A stretch of DNA of 64,000 nt from Siphonodentalium dalli (taxonomy: Eukaryota; Mollusca; Scaphopoda; Gadilida; Siphonodentaliidae): positions 40,400,194 to 40,464,193 of the forward strand of contig CP136069.1 in assembly GCA_032622095.1 (NCBI GenBank), read 5' to 3'. Below are positions 43,601-46,397 of the stretch, piece by piece (position 1 is the stretch's first letter; every line of letters starts with the position of its first letter). The position numbers and the translations under genes are program-made. The notes beneath the pieces are model-generated. The model saw nothing but the letters and a program-made list of their open reading frames with translations. It was not told the origin of the DNA and made no database searches.

Positions 43601-45615
43601 GGGATATTTGATACATCCGGTCGTTATTGAATTCTACTACAAATCCAGGAGGACCGCATTCTATGTCACCGATGTGCACATGGTTAGCTTATAGCAACGC
43701 AGAGTTCAGTCCCCTCGATACGCTAGCTGGTCTGACCACTGCCATCACGTATATAGCCCACATATTGTAAAGACATCTGGCATTTTTTATTTACGACTTT
43801 TGTCAGTTACAATTCATTCTGCATTATTCTGGAACACTGATTTGTCTATATTCATTTGGAAATTGGCCAGATTGGGTCAAATAAAAATGGAACCCACAAA
43901 AGTCTTAAATAAAACAGGTTAGATGCCCTCACATTTTGCATACACGTCAGATATGCAAAGGGACTGAACTCTTGAAATTAGATATATTTACATAGTCTGT
44001 TACACTAAAGTCTGTACCGTGGTTGGTCAACAGTCAAAATGGTCATGCGTTTCATATCCCCATAAAACACACCATAACACGTACCGACGTCACTCATTGT
44101 TGAACTATAGATAAATGCGGTCGATAGAATAACTGGGCGTGTTTTCTACGTACGCACCATAGACTAATCGATCAGTAATTCACGGGTAGAATATTGGGAT
44201 AACTTACAGTGTTGCATGGTATAATATCCAAACTGCTGACATGACAGAACAAAATATCAGCTGAGTTTTTATAGAGATTAATAAGGAAAAGGTATATAAA
44301 TATAAGAAATGAGTGTAATTTGAGAGTGTTTTATTGAATGGTATGTCGCTGTGGTCTTTGGGGTACATTTTGTGTGAATCGTGCTGTTCACACGACGTGT
44401 CCTTCGGCCATAGTGCTATATACCCTCCATTAAACCCACTAAATAAACATTCATTTCTTAAATCAACGCATTTCTTTGTGGGTGATCAGTTTCCGCCCTC
44501 ATCCATCATTCCCCATTTAGCTGGCAATTTGAAAGAAATATGTATGGCCAATTTTACTAAAAGGTCGATACATGACAAATGTGGGTCAAATTCAGCCGCC
44601 ATTAATTTCACGGCTTAGAAACACCGCGCTATCATAGCATATTTCGATAACTTTCGTCAAAATTTAAACGGATATGGCTCAATTGAACCTCAAAATTATA
44701 CGGTCGACGAATACACGAAACATATAGCCATTATATATACTCAAGAAAAAAAAACTTGCCATAGCAACGTCATTTGGAGTTTCGAGTTGCTTCGATTTTC
44801 GCACACAATTTAGACGCACGCACTTTATTTTTACTATATCAGGTGAACTAACACGAAGCTCTCTTTATGTTCCATGTTCCATGTTCCATGTTCTCAATCG
44901 AGTCCAATATGACATTTTATCGGGACCCCCGTGACGTCACGAAGTAAAACTATTGCCAAATGAATCGGTTAAATTTTCGGGAGTCCGGATTATCATGGGA
45001 CGGCTTTTACCCAATCAGAAGTAGTGTTAGTTAACCCTTTACTCAACAGAAGGGCCCTGTGCCAATGCATTCTCTTATATATGCGAGTCGACCATAGGTC
45101 GCCTCGCATATATAAGAGAATGCATTGGCTTAACACATTAAAAATTATAAAATTGTTAAAGAATGTAAGAAAAAATGGTAAAAAGTGTTAGGCCAATGCA
45201 TTCTCTTATATATGCGAGGCGACCTATGGTCGACTCGCATATATAAGAGAATGCATTGGCACAGGGCATAACTGTAACTATCACAATGTGGTCAAGGAGC
45301 CGGTTCCAATGATATCCATATTTGTATGGTTCTATTGAGACAGACCGAAGATATTTTAGGTTGTTGAAGCTTTATTTGGCCGGTTTTGGCCGGTTTGTTG
45401 GGTAAAGGGTTAAGGGATTACAATAATACATCGCCATTTTACTTGTTGCTTTGAGATCGCATCATTTTGCTGTGATCTTCTTTCTTTTACAGGTATTCTC
45501 GTATGTCGGAATTGTCGTTATTTCTTTCGCCGCTGCATTCGTGCTGACACTGTCCATTGAATACCCAATGGTTGGATTGGAAAAGATCATGTTTAGAAGA
45601 GAAAAGAGGACATAA
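3270..45615 (+). CDS. Nose resistant to fluoxetine (NRF-6)-like acyltransferase, 12 exons, 5' incomplete
   Basis: Multi-pass membrane protein of the acyltransferase-3 family. In C. elegans, NRF-6 relatives act in uptake and transport of lipids and drugs; the enzymatic substrate is not known. Exons, read directly: 3270-3366, 7715-7905, 10221-10388, 11851-11944, 13467-13559, 15093-15252, 26469-26548, 30305-30412, 33771-33903, 37172-37361, 43540-43682, 45493-45615. Every intron is GT..AG and every junction matches in phase, giving 525 residues plus a stop. About eleven hydrophobic segments are visible. Family landmarks: an Arg-X10-His pair (R131 in HGIRVMS, H142 in VILGHTY), SVDSFF, FYIHRYWR, GPFWPEDGIE, SWTWYLANDMQF, KPWCRMGPYLVGM, GYLIHPVV. 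The R/H pair corresponds to conserved polar residues of this fold. The signal peptide and most of the cysteine-rich NRF domain are missing and should lie left of the window. Introns reach 11 kb and are filled with mobile elements. Nothing in the exons suggests a pseudogene. Confidence 0.93.
3391..3887. mobile_element. TTAA MITE, family 3 (AGGCCCACTTAATTTTCGAA ends), copy a
   Basis: Terminal inverted repeats of at least 20 bp, TTAA at both ends, about 497 bp, no coding capacity. A segment of about 50 bp containing ACCAGATTACATTATGCACA is repeated in tandem at 3416-3510. It starts 24 bp downstream of an exon donor. A 9-bp direct repeat TTAATCGCG flanks it on both sides, longer than the four bases expected for a TTAA target. 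Confidence 0.85.
3944..4555 (+). mobile_element. Diverged Helitron-like 5' end and body
   Basis: Starts with TCTATACTATATATTTTGAG, matching the start of the elements at 4556 and 31321. The body contains ATAAAGAGCGT-type motifs shared with 31500-31570. I see no matching CTAG end before 4556, so it is truncated or decayed. A G-run lies at about 4313-4326. Confidence 0.4.
4556..5112 (+). mobile_element. Short non-autonomous Helitron-like unit 1
   Basis: Begins with TCTCATATATATTTTGAAGA preceded by A, followed by a CTGT-rich tract. Ends with a hairpin around GGACAACGTCGGGCT, about ten bases, then CTAG. TC...hairpin-CTRR is the terminal signature of Helitrons (family knowledge). The interior has repeated units of about 125 bp carrying CGCATGCGCAGA and GAAACGGGTGGAGCTATCGA. 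No Rep/helicase. The many overlapping open frames on both strands come from this GC-rich internal repeat. Confidence 0.75.
5113..5666 (+). mobile_element. Short Helitron-like unit 2 (head-to-tail)
   Basis: Starts at TCTCATATAT immediately after the CTAG of unit 1 and ends at the next CTAG. The 3' hairpin is AGCCCGGACAACGTCGGGCT with a perfect six-base stem. A second copy of the hairpin about 60 bp earlier suggests a duplicated end. Confidence 0.75.
5667..5920 (+). mobile_element. Short Helitron-like unit 3 (internally deleted)
   Basis: Same TC start and same hairpin end, but only 254 bp because the internal repeats are reduced to one. The terminal motif reads ATAG instead of CTAG. Confidence 0.7.
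5921..6471 (+). mobile_element. Short Helitron-like unit 4, then a truncated fifth start
   Basis: 551 bp with the same TC start, internal repeats and hairpin-CTAG end. A fifth start, TCTATTATATATTTTGGAAC, follows at 6472 without a gap but diverges after about 60 bp. Four boundaries joining CTAG (or ATAG) directly to TC make this a true head-to-tail array. Confidence 0.75.
6540..6765. mobile_element. TTAA MITE, family 2, truncated copy b
   Basis: Right half of a family-2 element: the GAGCTTTGATGGGT and CTCGACTCGAATCAAATA motifs, then a decayed end GAATTGAATACCTCTAAC. The left end is missing. 6766-7275 contains nothing I can support. Confidence 0.65.
7276..7682. mobile_element. TTAA MITE, family 1, partial copy a
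   Basis: Shares the hairpin-forming CCAATGCATTCTCTTATATA modules and the AAAGAATGTAAG-rich AT spacer of family 1 but lacks both CCCTTTACCC ends. It stops about 30 bp before the acceptor of the exon at 7715. Confidence 0.75.
7715..7905 (+). CDS. NRF-6-like gene, exon 2 in window (first membrane helix)
   Basis: Residues 33-95. Contains the hydrophobic stretch VFSVIGLLMIIGTAIDVW, which matches the first helix of NRF-6 proteins, then a polar loop ending at KPDPTKNA. Acceptor CCATTACAG, donor GCAG|GTAAAT. It is boxed in by a family-1 MITE on the left (gap about 32 bp) and a family-2 MITE on the right (gap 30 bp). Confidence 0.88.
7936..8388. mobile_element. TTAA MITE, family 2, copy c
   Basis: TTAA flanks, TIRs AGGTACTCAATCCGAT and ATCGGATTGAGTACCT, about 450 bp, non-coding. 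It starts 30 bp after an exon donor. Diverged from copies a and d inside but with the same terminal order. Confidence 0.85.
8548..8816. mobile_element. Interspersed repeat with AGAGTTCAGTCCCCT ends, copy 1
   Basis: Starts with CAGAGTTCAGTCCCCTCG and ends in the inverted form GTAGGGGACTGAACC. Inside is GTTACAATTCATTCTG and its complement. Related copies lie at 29491-30213 and 43700-43972. Non-coding; superfamily not determined. Confidence 0.7.
8893..9159 (+). mobile_element. Retroposed insert with poly(A) tail and 13-bp target duplication
   Basis: The direct repeat AACATAGAAGAAG lies at 8893-8905 and again at 9147-9159. Just inside the right copy is a run of about 20 A, and nine bases before it is AATAAA (9115-9120). 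This is the classic footprint of LINE-mediated retroposition. The insert is about 240 bp with no open frame of note; it reads like the 3' untranslated end of an mRNA, 5'-truncated. The parent gene is not identifiable from this window. Confidence 0.85.
9400..9784. mobile_element. Foldback element, CCTGCAAATAGTATGTCTGT ends, copy 1
   Basis: Inverted arms carrying GCAGAATGAGGTC and GACCTCATTCTG close a single-copy centre. A second, better preserved copy is at 56888-57330. The arms contain a nested smaller palindrome around GGGTTAATTTAGTGACGCTA. Confidence 0.8.
10221..10388 (+). CDS. NRF-6-like gene, exon 3 in window (R-X10-H motif)
   Basis: Residues 96-151. Reads FSLYTNGKKILN and then HGIRVMSLSWVILGHTY, the hallmark start of the acyltransferase-3 domain. 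R131 and H142 are eleven positions apart, as in bacterial OafA-type enzymes (family knowledge). Acceptor CTTCTTCCAG, donor GGAG|GTATGC. The exon was found by looking for this motif between exons 2 and 4; both junction phases fit. Confidence 0.93.
10631..11555. mobile_element. Long inverted-repeat element with nested palindrome
   Basis: The outer arms GGTCTACAATTGGTTTAAAA and the inverted form ending CTTTAGACC at 11555 enclose about 920 bp; the arms include TGGCGGAATTTGA and its complement. A nested palindrome runs 11161-11490, with arms of roughly 100 bp such as GCACGTTTATACTCCATTTG and its complement. The short frame at 11252-11443 lies in the loop and is not convincing. Confidence 0.75.
11851..11944 (+). 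CDS. NRF-6-like gene, exon 4 in window
   Basis: Residues 152-182, reading NVFQAFDWTKRF then SVDSFFTM. The SVDSFF motif is typical of the third helix in this family. Acceptor TATCTTCCAG, donor ATGAG|GTATGC. Confidence 0.92.
12762..13063. repeat. Degenerate AATCCCGGT-type minisatellite
   Basis: Irregular short units of AAATCCCGGTC, ATTCCGGTC and AATCCGGT type, about 12-20 bp each, over 300 bp. It resembles in style the ATTCGGGA array at 32345-33138, where units read the other way. 11945-12761 otherwise shows nothing I can support. Confidence 0.6.
13467..13559 (+). CDS. NRF-6-like gene, exon 5 in window
   Basis: Residues 183-213, reading SGLLLTYLALVEMK and NWPMFYIHRYWR. The junction Ser-Gly completes the conserved SVDSFFxxSG block. 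Acceptor TTTCTATAG, donor TGGAG|GTTCGT. Confidence 0.93.
13643..14104. mobile_element. TTAA MITE, family 1, copy b
   Basis: Left end decayed (GAACTTTACCCAACAG), right end intact (GGGTAAAGGGTTAA). Two hairpin modules CCAATGCATTCTCTTATATA flank an AT spacer with a T-run. Begins 84 bp after an exon donor. Confidence 0.85.
14397..14473. repeat. Three tandem copies of CGAAGACCCTGTATCCACG
   Basis: A unit of about 25 bp repeated three times. The rest of 14105-15092 is AT-rich intron with no supported feature. Confidence 0.7.
15093..15252 (+). CDS. NRF-6-like gene, exon 6 in window
   Basis: Residues 214-267. Reads LTAPLGLVMLFYIPLF (helix), YDGPFWPEDGIE and CKDTWWYNLLYINNF, all strong landmarks of the family. 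Acceptor GTTTACAG, donor CAG|GTGAGT, phase 0 at its end. Confidence 0.95.
15710..16010 (+). repeat. Interspersed repeat, also at 25555-25860 (inverted)
   Basis: Shares GATGAACGATACCCA, TTACCAACATTGTTGGTG and GCTGAAAAATCGCTCTTT with the complement of 25555-25860. Non-coding, class unknown. About 65 bp further on, GAACGGTTTGCGAGATA (near 16076) recurs at 20208. Confidence 0.65.
16485..16603. repeat. (GA)n microsatellite
   Basis: Nearly pure GA repeats interrupted by a G-run at about 16528-16547. The Arg-Glu and Leu-Ser open frames here are repeat artefacts. Confidence 0.97.
17092..19562 (-). mobile_element. Non-LTR retrotransposon remnant (jockey/CR1-like RT), degenerate
   Basis: Minus-strand fragments line up in order as a LINE reverse transcriptase. 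From about 19530: WNYNLADFDTMNDDF and SPQWLTCNVRRLMRQRN linker sequence; KSSGPDGISPRVLKNC (about 18890); the central domain DISKAFDKVWHRGLL (about 18500); GVPQ followed by a stop near 18320; the catalytic FADD in RLFADDTSLF (about 18245); then KHLGLTFD and a C-terminal WNKLPETTKG and cysteine-rich tail CLCGELETTYHYLFEC ending at 17092. Stops and frameshifts break the frame several times, so it is inactive. The endonuclease domain is missing; the left (5') side is bounded by the family-1 MITE at 19564. It lies antisense in an intron. Confidence 0.9.
19564..19956. mobile_element. TTAA MITE, family 1, copy c
   Basis: Complete: TTAACCCTTTACCCAACA at the left and TGTTGGGTAAAGGG followed by TTAA at the right. 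Contains two hairpin modules, then the unique tail GAGCCGGTTCCAATGATATC and TTTATTTGGCCGG. It abuts the 5' end of the LINE remnant, which may be interrupted by it. Confidence 0.9.
20010..20710. repeat. Diverged repeats related to the 24-kb satellite
   Basis: Two related segments (about 20090-20130 and 20390-20430) share GTTGTAG...TATTTGTTATA. The part at 20593-20690 matches a monomer of the ~195-bp satellite at 23570-25310 (GGTCCCCTACACTATTAGAA, ACACACCACGAACTGAAACT). 20711-21837 shows only a small inverted repeat around TTGTACCAC (20793-20828). Confidence 0.5.
21838..22620 (-). CDS. Possible transposon-derived ORF, 260 aa, unknown function
   Basis: An uninterrupted frame, clearly more GC-rich than its surroundings. 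It has a basic central patch (SGRKRKAKTPSQRRRDAERR), then low-complexity Pro/Thr/Ala sequence and an acidic-mixed C-terminus with SRTEIENERSRIKASI. Such RKAKTPSQRRRD-type patches occur in ORF1-like proteins of invertebrate retroelements; this is recall and inference, not a search result. Its start codon lies 15 bp from the TTAA of the family-2 MITE at 22635, which may have cut off the true N-terminus. It lies antisense in an intron. It could also be an exon of an unknown gene. Confidence 0.45.
   Translation of the reverse strand: MTISIGLGGMDLIPRQVCLVLSDLQSAHCVGWTLLSNAGRLQVILDYRVTPVEPSTGRDSVGAGQRTQSGRKRKAKTPSQRRRDAERRAKWRRGGTERRPVLPHLAAQQQHQPAADDITTTRRSRDADVTPDVPVVGEDSGTRNTEVTPEVPAAVFDVEMAIPPSQTPPGAESTTSAPATPRYEERPALLSRTEIENERSRIKASIMTHHSAGKTYHLNNFEFFLLRDRQVYDLSDKYERTPFLYYLIPLIVLTHIYDQK
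22635..23111. mobile_element. TTAA MITE, family 2, copy d
   Basis: TTAA flanks, TIRs AGGTACTCAACCCG and CGGGTTGAGTACCT; near-identical over long stretches to copy a at 1629-2074, with some extra internal sequence (TCAAACAGACAAGGATGAAT) missing in copy a. Confidence 0.9.
23414..23560. repeat. Near-perfect 147-bp palindrome
   Basis: The left arm runs from AAGAAATAAATACACGGTGT to CTGATTGTAGGAC, the right arm is its complement, with about 15 bp in the centre (TCCGCTACGCGTCG). Only a few mismatches are visible. It can form a cruciform or a long RNA hairpin. Confidence 0.93.
23565..25310. repeat. Diverged ~195-bp satellite, about nine copies
   Basis: The marker GGTTCCCGAAAGCC (and variants) recurs near 23588, 23772, 23966, 24173, 24369, 24541, 24729, 25049 and 25240, so the step is about 170-200 bp with one larger gap of about 320 bp. 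Each monomer also holds GGACCCCCTACCC, CACCACGAACTGAA and ATCAGGGAATACACA. Copies differ by many substitutions and indels, so the array is old. Confidence 0.85.
25506..25550. repeat. Perfect hairpin with 20-bp arms
   Basis: GTTGACTATGCCAAAATAGT, a 5-bp loop GGATA, then the exact complement. Confidence 0.97.
25555..25860 (-). repeat. Interspersed repeat, inverted copy of 15710-16010
   Basis: Carries the complements of the motifs at 15710-16010 in reverse order, such as AAAGAGCGATTTTTCAGC and TGGGTATCGTTCATCGTCGA. Confidence 0.65.
26469..26548 (+). CDS. NRF-6-like gene, exon 7 in window
   Basis: Residues 268-293, reading CMSWTWYLANDMQFFVV and SPLIILPLY. The WYLANDMQF motif is diagnostic for the family. 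Acceptor CTATATTTCAG, donor ACTT|GTAAGT. It follows the longest intron, 11.2 kb. Confidence 0.95.
26794..28446. mobile_element. Large foldback element with G/C-tract arms
   Basis: The left arm GTTTAAAGCAGGGGG then CCAGGCACGTATGAT has its complement at 28398-28446 (ATCATACGTGCCTGG ... CCCCCCTGTTTAAA). About 1.65 kb, no coding capacity seen. A nested inverted repeat lies at 27646-27917. Related arm sequence is at 49930-50075. Confidence 0.75.
27646..27917. repeat. Nested inverted repeat
   Basis: The arms contain TACAGTAATGCCC, CAGGATTTAGTCGGAAATAT and complements; the centre is about 100 bp. Confidence 0.85.
28778..29267. mobile_element. TTAA MITE, family 3, copy b
   Basis: TTAA flanks and TIR AGGCCCACTTAATTTTCGAA, about 490 bp, same length and terminal order as the copy at 3391-3887. 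No extra target duplication beyond TTAA is visible here. Confidence 0.88.
29491..30213. mobile_element. Interspersed repeat with TTCAGTCCCCT-type ends, longer copy
   Basis: The left end ATTCAGCCCCATCGCTA and right end ACCGAGGGGACTAAACTCT resemble the termini of the elements at 8548-8816 and 43700-43972. The interior right part shares CTGCATTATTCTG and GTCTTAACTAAA with the latter. The middle (GTCCGCCCGTCCGCCC onward) is extra and may be a separate insert. Confidence 0.5.
30305..30412 (+). CDS. NRF-6-like gene, exon 8 in window
   Basis: Residues 294-329, reading PVLGCIVLSAFMIATTITAG, a membrane helix, then ISASRGITPSF. Acceptor GATCTTTACAG, donor CAACA|GTAAGT. 30413-31320 shows nothing I can support. 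Confidence 0.9.
31321..31920 (+). mobile_element. Helitron-like element, single copy
   Basis: Starts TCTAATATATATTTTGGGAC followed by CTGTCTGTTTGTGTG, like the units at 4556-6471, and ends with a decayed hairpin AGCCCGGACGAAGTCGGT, nine bases, CTAG, then T. Exactly 600 bp. Inside, from about 31730, a second CTCGAAAACGGCCCTACCGA block resembles another short unit, so this may be two elements merged. The 79-aa frame is not a gene. Confidence 0.6.
32157..32298. mobile_element. TTAA MITE, family 1, internally deleted copy d
   Basis: Begins TTAACCCTTTCAGTACC, keeps one hairpin module and ends GGGTAATGGGTTAA. Only 142 bp remain. Confidence 0.8.
32345..33138. mobile_element. Element with short inverted ends and an ATTCGGGA-type array
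   Basis: The ends AAGCACCGGTTCCATAT and TTGGAACCGGGGCTT are imperfect inverted repeats. Between them is a degenerate array of roughly 10-20 bp units such as GATTCGGGAC, ATTCGGTACCA and ATTCGGCA. Units near the left end read partly in the other direction (CCCGAATGACTCCCGAA). Confidence 0.65.
33302..33733. mobile_element. TTAA MITE, family 2, copy e
   Basis: TTAA flanks; the left end is the variant AGATGCATAATCCGATT, the right end AATCGGGTTGAGTACCT. It stops 37 bp before the next exon. Confidence 0.88.
33771..33903 (+). CDS. NRF-6-like gene, exon 9 in window
   Basis: Residues 330-374, reading DYYSKPWCRMGPYLVGMIAG then YMLYRYNCRFKI. KPWCRxGPYLVG is a strong family signature. Acceptor CGTATTTTAG, donor AGG|GTAAGT, phase 0 at its end. 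Confidence 0.94.
34868..35036. repeat. 169-bp palindrome
   Basis: Arms of about 70 bp (GGGGATAACAGTGTGGTGTT ... GTGGCAAAT) with a short centre around GGGCTCCGGCTCCGTCG. Few mismatches. Confidence 0.92.
35732..35837. repeat. 106-bp palindrome
   Basis: AATAGCATAGTGTGTTTTGA and onward, with its complement at the right; centre about 25 bp. 33904-34867 and 35838-36185 show no other feature I can support. Confidence 0.92.
36186..36571. mobile_element. TTAA MITE, family 1, copy e
   Basis: Left end TTAACCCTTTACCCAACA complete, right end GGGTAAAGGGTTTA with the last TTAA mutated. Same internal order as copy c. Confidence 0.88.
37172..37361 (+). CDS. NRF-6-like gene, exon 10 in window
   Basis: Residues 375-437. 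Reads IINIVCWCVAISMGMAVVYG (helix), then a loop, then TTWGLSLSWIIFACVTGNGG (helix). Acceptor AACTACTAG, donor GGAG|GTAATC. Confidence 0.94.
37664..38007. mobile_element. Possible TTAA MITE, relative of family 4, with internal foldback
   Basis: Left end TTAAAGGGGTACCTTACAGT, right end ACAGTACACCGTTAA. The interior 37737-37945 folds back on itself through ATGTTGTTT and AATTATAAT segments and their complements. Confidence 0.55.
38289..38808. mobile_element. TTAA MITE, family 1, copy f (opposite orientation)
   Basis: TTAACCCTTTACCCAACA at the left and TGTTGGGTAAAGGGTTAA at the right. The GATATCATTGGAACCGG block, which is near the right end in other copies, is at the left here, so it sits inverted. 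One hairpin module is partly duplicated at about 38700-38760. Confidence 0.9.
39271..39412. repeat. 142-bp palindrome
   Basis: The arms read TTCTATTTTATACGGAATTT and the complement near 39385-39403; the inner arms GAATTTAGTG and CACTAAATTC also pair. Confidence 0.9.
39574..40506 (-). mobile_element. LINE ORF1 (gag-like, zinc-knuckle) remnant
   Basis: Minus-strand fragments fit the order of a jockey-type ORF1 protein. From the right: VKRPSIFVTDKTLQSIAGQL and LKSVKPIRTGP; then NVDGLRVPLNSYLLTFN, MKIDISTCVPNPLRCFK and a zinc-knuckle-like CxxxH-C region (CFKYQGNGQEHC, CARCSVSGHDQKD); then CPIWDYAFKIQR and LSYTDAKKIVGHRP. At least two frameshifts and a stop separate the pieces. ORF1 proteins of this type bind nucleic acid. 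No RT from this copy is visible. The N-terminal part runs into the 44-bp repeat array. It lies antisense in an intron. Confidence 0.75.
40474..40838. repeat. 44-bp tandem repeat, about eight copies
   Basis: The unit ACTGGGTATGTACCGGTATA followed by TGTGTGATTAGTTTACTATATAT, in steps of about 44 bp; two tail variants (TGTCATTTTAG and TGTGTTTAG) alternate. Confidence 0.95.
41030..41520. other. Unassigned GC-richer intron segment
   Basis: Has a higher GC content than its surroundings (CCGCCATGGACTAGCC, CCGTATGCGCGGGTCGATG, CCCTCGCAGTAGGGCGG) and no long open frame. It may be untranslated sequence of a retroelement; no family recognised. 41521-42054 shows nothing but a G-run near 42045. Confidence 0.25.
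42055..42438 (-). CDS. ORF of an unnamed, probably repeat-associated protein family (127 aa)
   Basis: A clean frame ending in a stop, soluble in character, with VQIDTNLLFSRLIAIAQR, KYFEYELAVISTALFKD and LRKPTKANLAKAL. I recall similar LFxRL...YEL...TALFKD..LRK blocks in uncharacterised invertebrate proteins that are multicopy, but cannot verify this. Probably a fragment of such a gene, antisense in an intron. Function unknown. Confidence 0.4.
   Translation of the reverse strand: MRSLSSGLTSSGDDGVIYHNTDIIGAKNPEAEAIRQRVCVTDASIKSEQVRTLEHLQPGVIDNHRVQIDTNLLFSRLIAIAQRENDMVKYFEYELAVISTALFKDQALRKPTKANLAKALTDQIDLF
42836..43126 (-). CDS. Hypothetical 96-aa ORF
   Basis: A Pro-, Gln- and Arg-rich frame without recognised domain. 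Mentioned because it is on the same strand as, and 400 bp upstream of, the frame at 42055-42438 and may belong to the same unit. It may equally be random. Confidence 0.2.
   Translation of the reverse strand: MAEDLCPTKSGPHSTVPDRTDGTTQQSQQDTHLTIVQSRPVPFAKSVSRTELPLLTHNLRPVPPGKQNQKRFRPHIPYLPDHGKGSYTNPSFDRYF
43540..43682 (+). CDS. NRF-6-like gene, exon 11 in window
   Basis: Residues 438-485, reading GFINSLLSWSLFVPLGRICY then MGYLIHPVVIEFYYKSRR. The YLIHPVV motif is strongly conserved in the family. Acceptor ATTTTGCAG, donor CACATG|GTTAGC, phase 0 at its end. Confidence 0.95.
43700..43972. mobile_element. Interspersed repeat with AGAGTTCAGTCCCCT ends, copy 3
   Basis: CAGAGTTCAGTCCCCTCG at the left and GGGACTGAACTCT at the right, with GTTACAATTCATTCTGCA inside. 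It starts only 17 bp after an exon donor. 43973-45030 otherwise holds only AT-rich intron and a GTTCCAT triplication near 44876. Confidence 0.8.
45031..45413. mobile_element. TTAA MITE, family 1, copy g
   Basis: Complete ends TTAACCCTTTACTCAACA and GGGTAAAGGGTTAA and both hairpin modules. Very similar to copies c and e. Ends 79 bp before the last exon. Confidence 0.92.
45493..45615 (+). CDS. NRF-6-like gene, terminal exon
   Basis: Residues 486-525 and a TAA stop. Reads VFSYVGIVVISFAAAFVLTL (last helix), then SIEYPMVGLEKIMF and a basic tail RREKRT. The E-x-P-x-x-x-L-E-K motif closes the acyltransferase-3 domain in this family. Acceptor CTTTTACAG. Confidence 0.95.
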   Translation, partial: VFSYVGIVVISFAAAFVLTLSIEYPMVGLEKIMFRREKRT

Positions 45616-45748
45616 AGCGGCATGATTGTTTAATAATTTGACTTCAAGATCATAAAATGCAGATTTTGTCATTACATTGTTTAAAACATTACTACTGAAA
45701 TACTCGAATATCTGTCAGTTTAGTTCACTCCGAACAGCTCCGAACATA

Positions 45749-45754
45749 AATAAA
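45749..45754 (+). terminator. Polyadenylation signal AATAAA of the NRF-6-like gene
   Basis: The AATAAA hexamer lies about 135 bp after the stop codon, a normal spacing for a short 3' UTR. The cleavage site is not determined. 45755-46397 shows no further feature. Confidence 0.55.
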
Positions 45755-46397
45755 ATGCATGAACACATTGCATAAGCAATCACCGCCATGTAAAATCACA
45801 TACGAAACACCTGTAATATATAGGTAGTCAGTGGTGAAAATTCTAATAATAGACAAGAACAATGCTTTACGTCTTAACCAAAGCATTCCAATATGACCTC
45901 CAGGGATATGTTTATCAAATTTTAAAACTGGTAGAGAAGTATAAAAAATGTCACAAAACTCACAGAAAACAACTAGCAATCTTATCATATGTAGTAAATA
46001 ACACTATACTGGAAGCAGATTAAAAAAATATGCGGCACTTACTTACCAACCGAAATCTGACTTTGTGGGCAAGTACATACATAACAGACAGATAATTTGC
46101 ACAACAGAAAGTATATTTTGATTAAAGAGAATTCCATAAGAAATGTTTTGTTGAGAAATCAACAGTTTATAGTACCGAAACGTATTTAATTTCAATGTTC
46201 CAAAGTGAGGGCATGAATTGTAACTCAACTTCACCAGAAAGTAAACGGCTATGTTTGGCACCGACTGTAGTGTCTGGTTAATACAGTGGACCGGGTTCAC
46301 TCAACTACCCAAGCATATCATTTAACATTGCCAACCTGGTCCAAATCTCAATCATGATTAATCAAGAGATTGGTTGATGAATTCGGTTACGTAGCGT

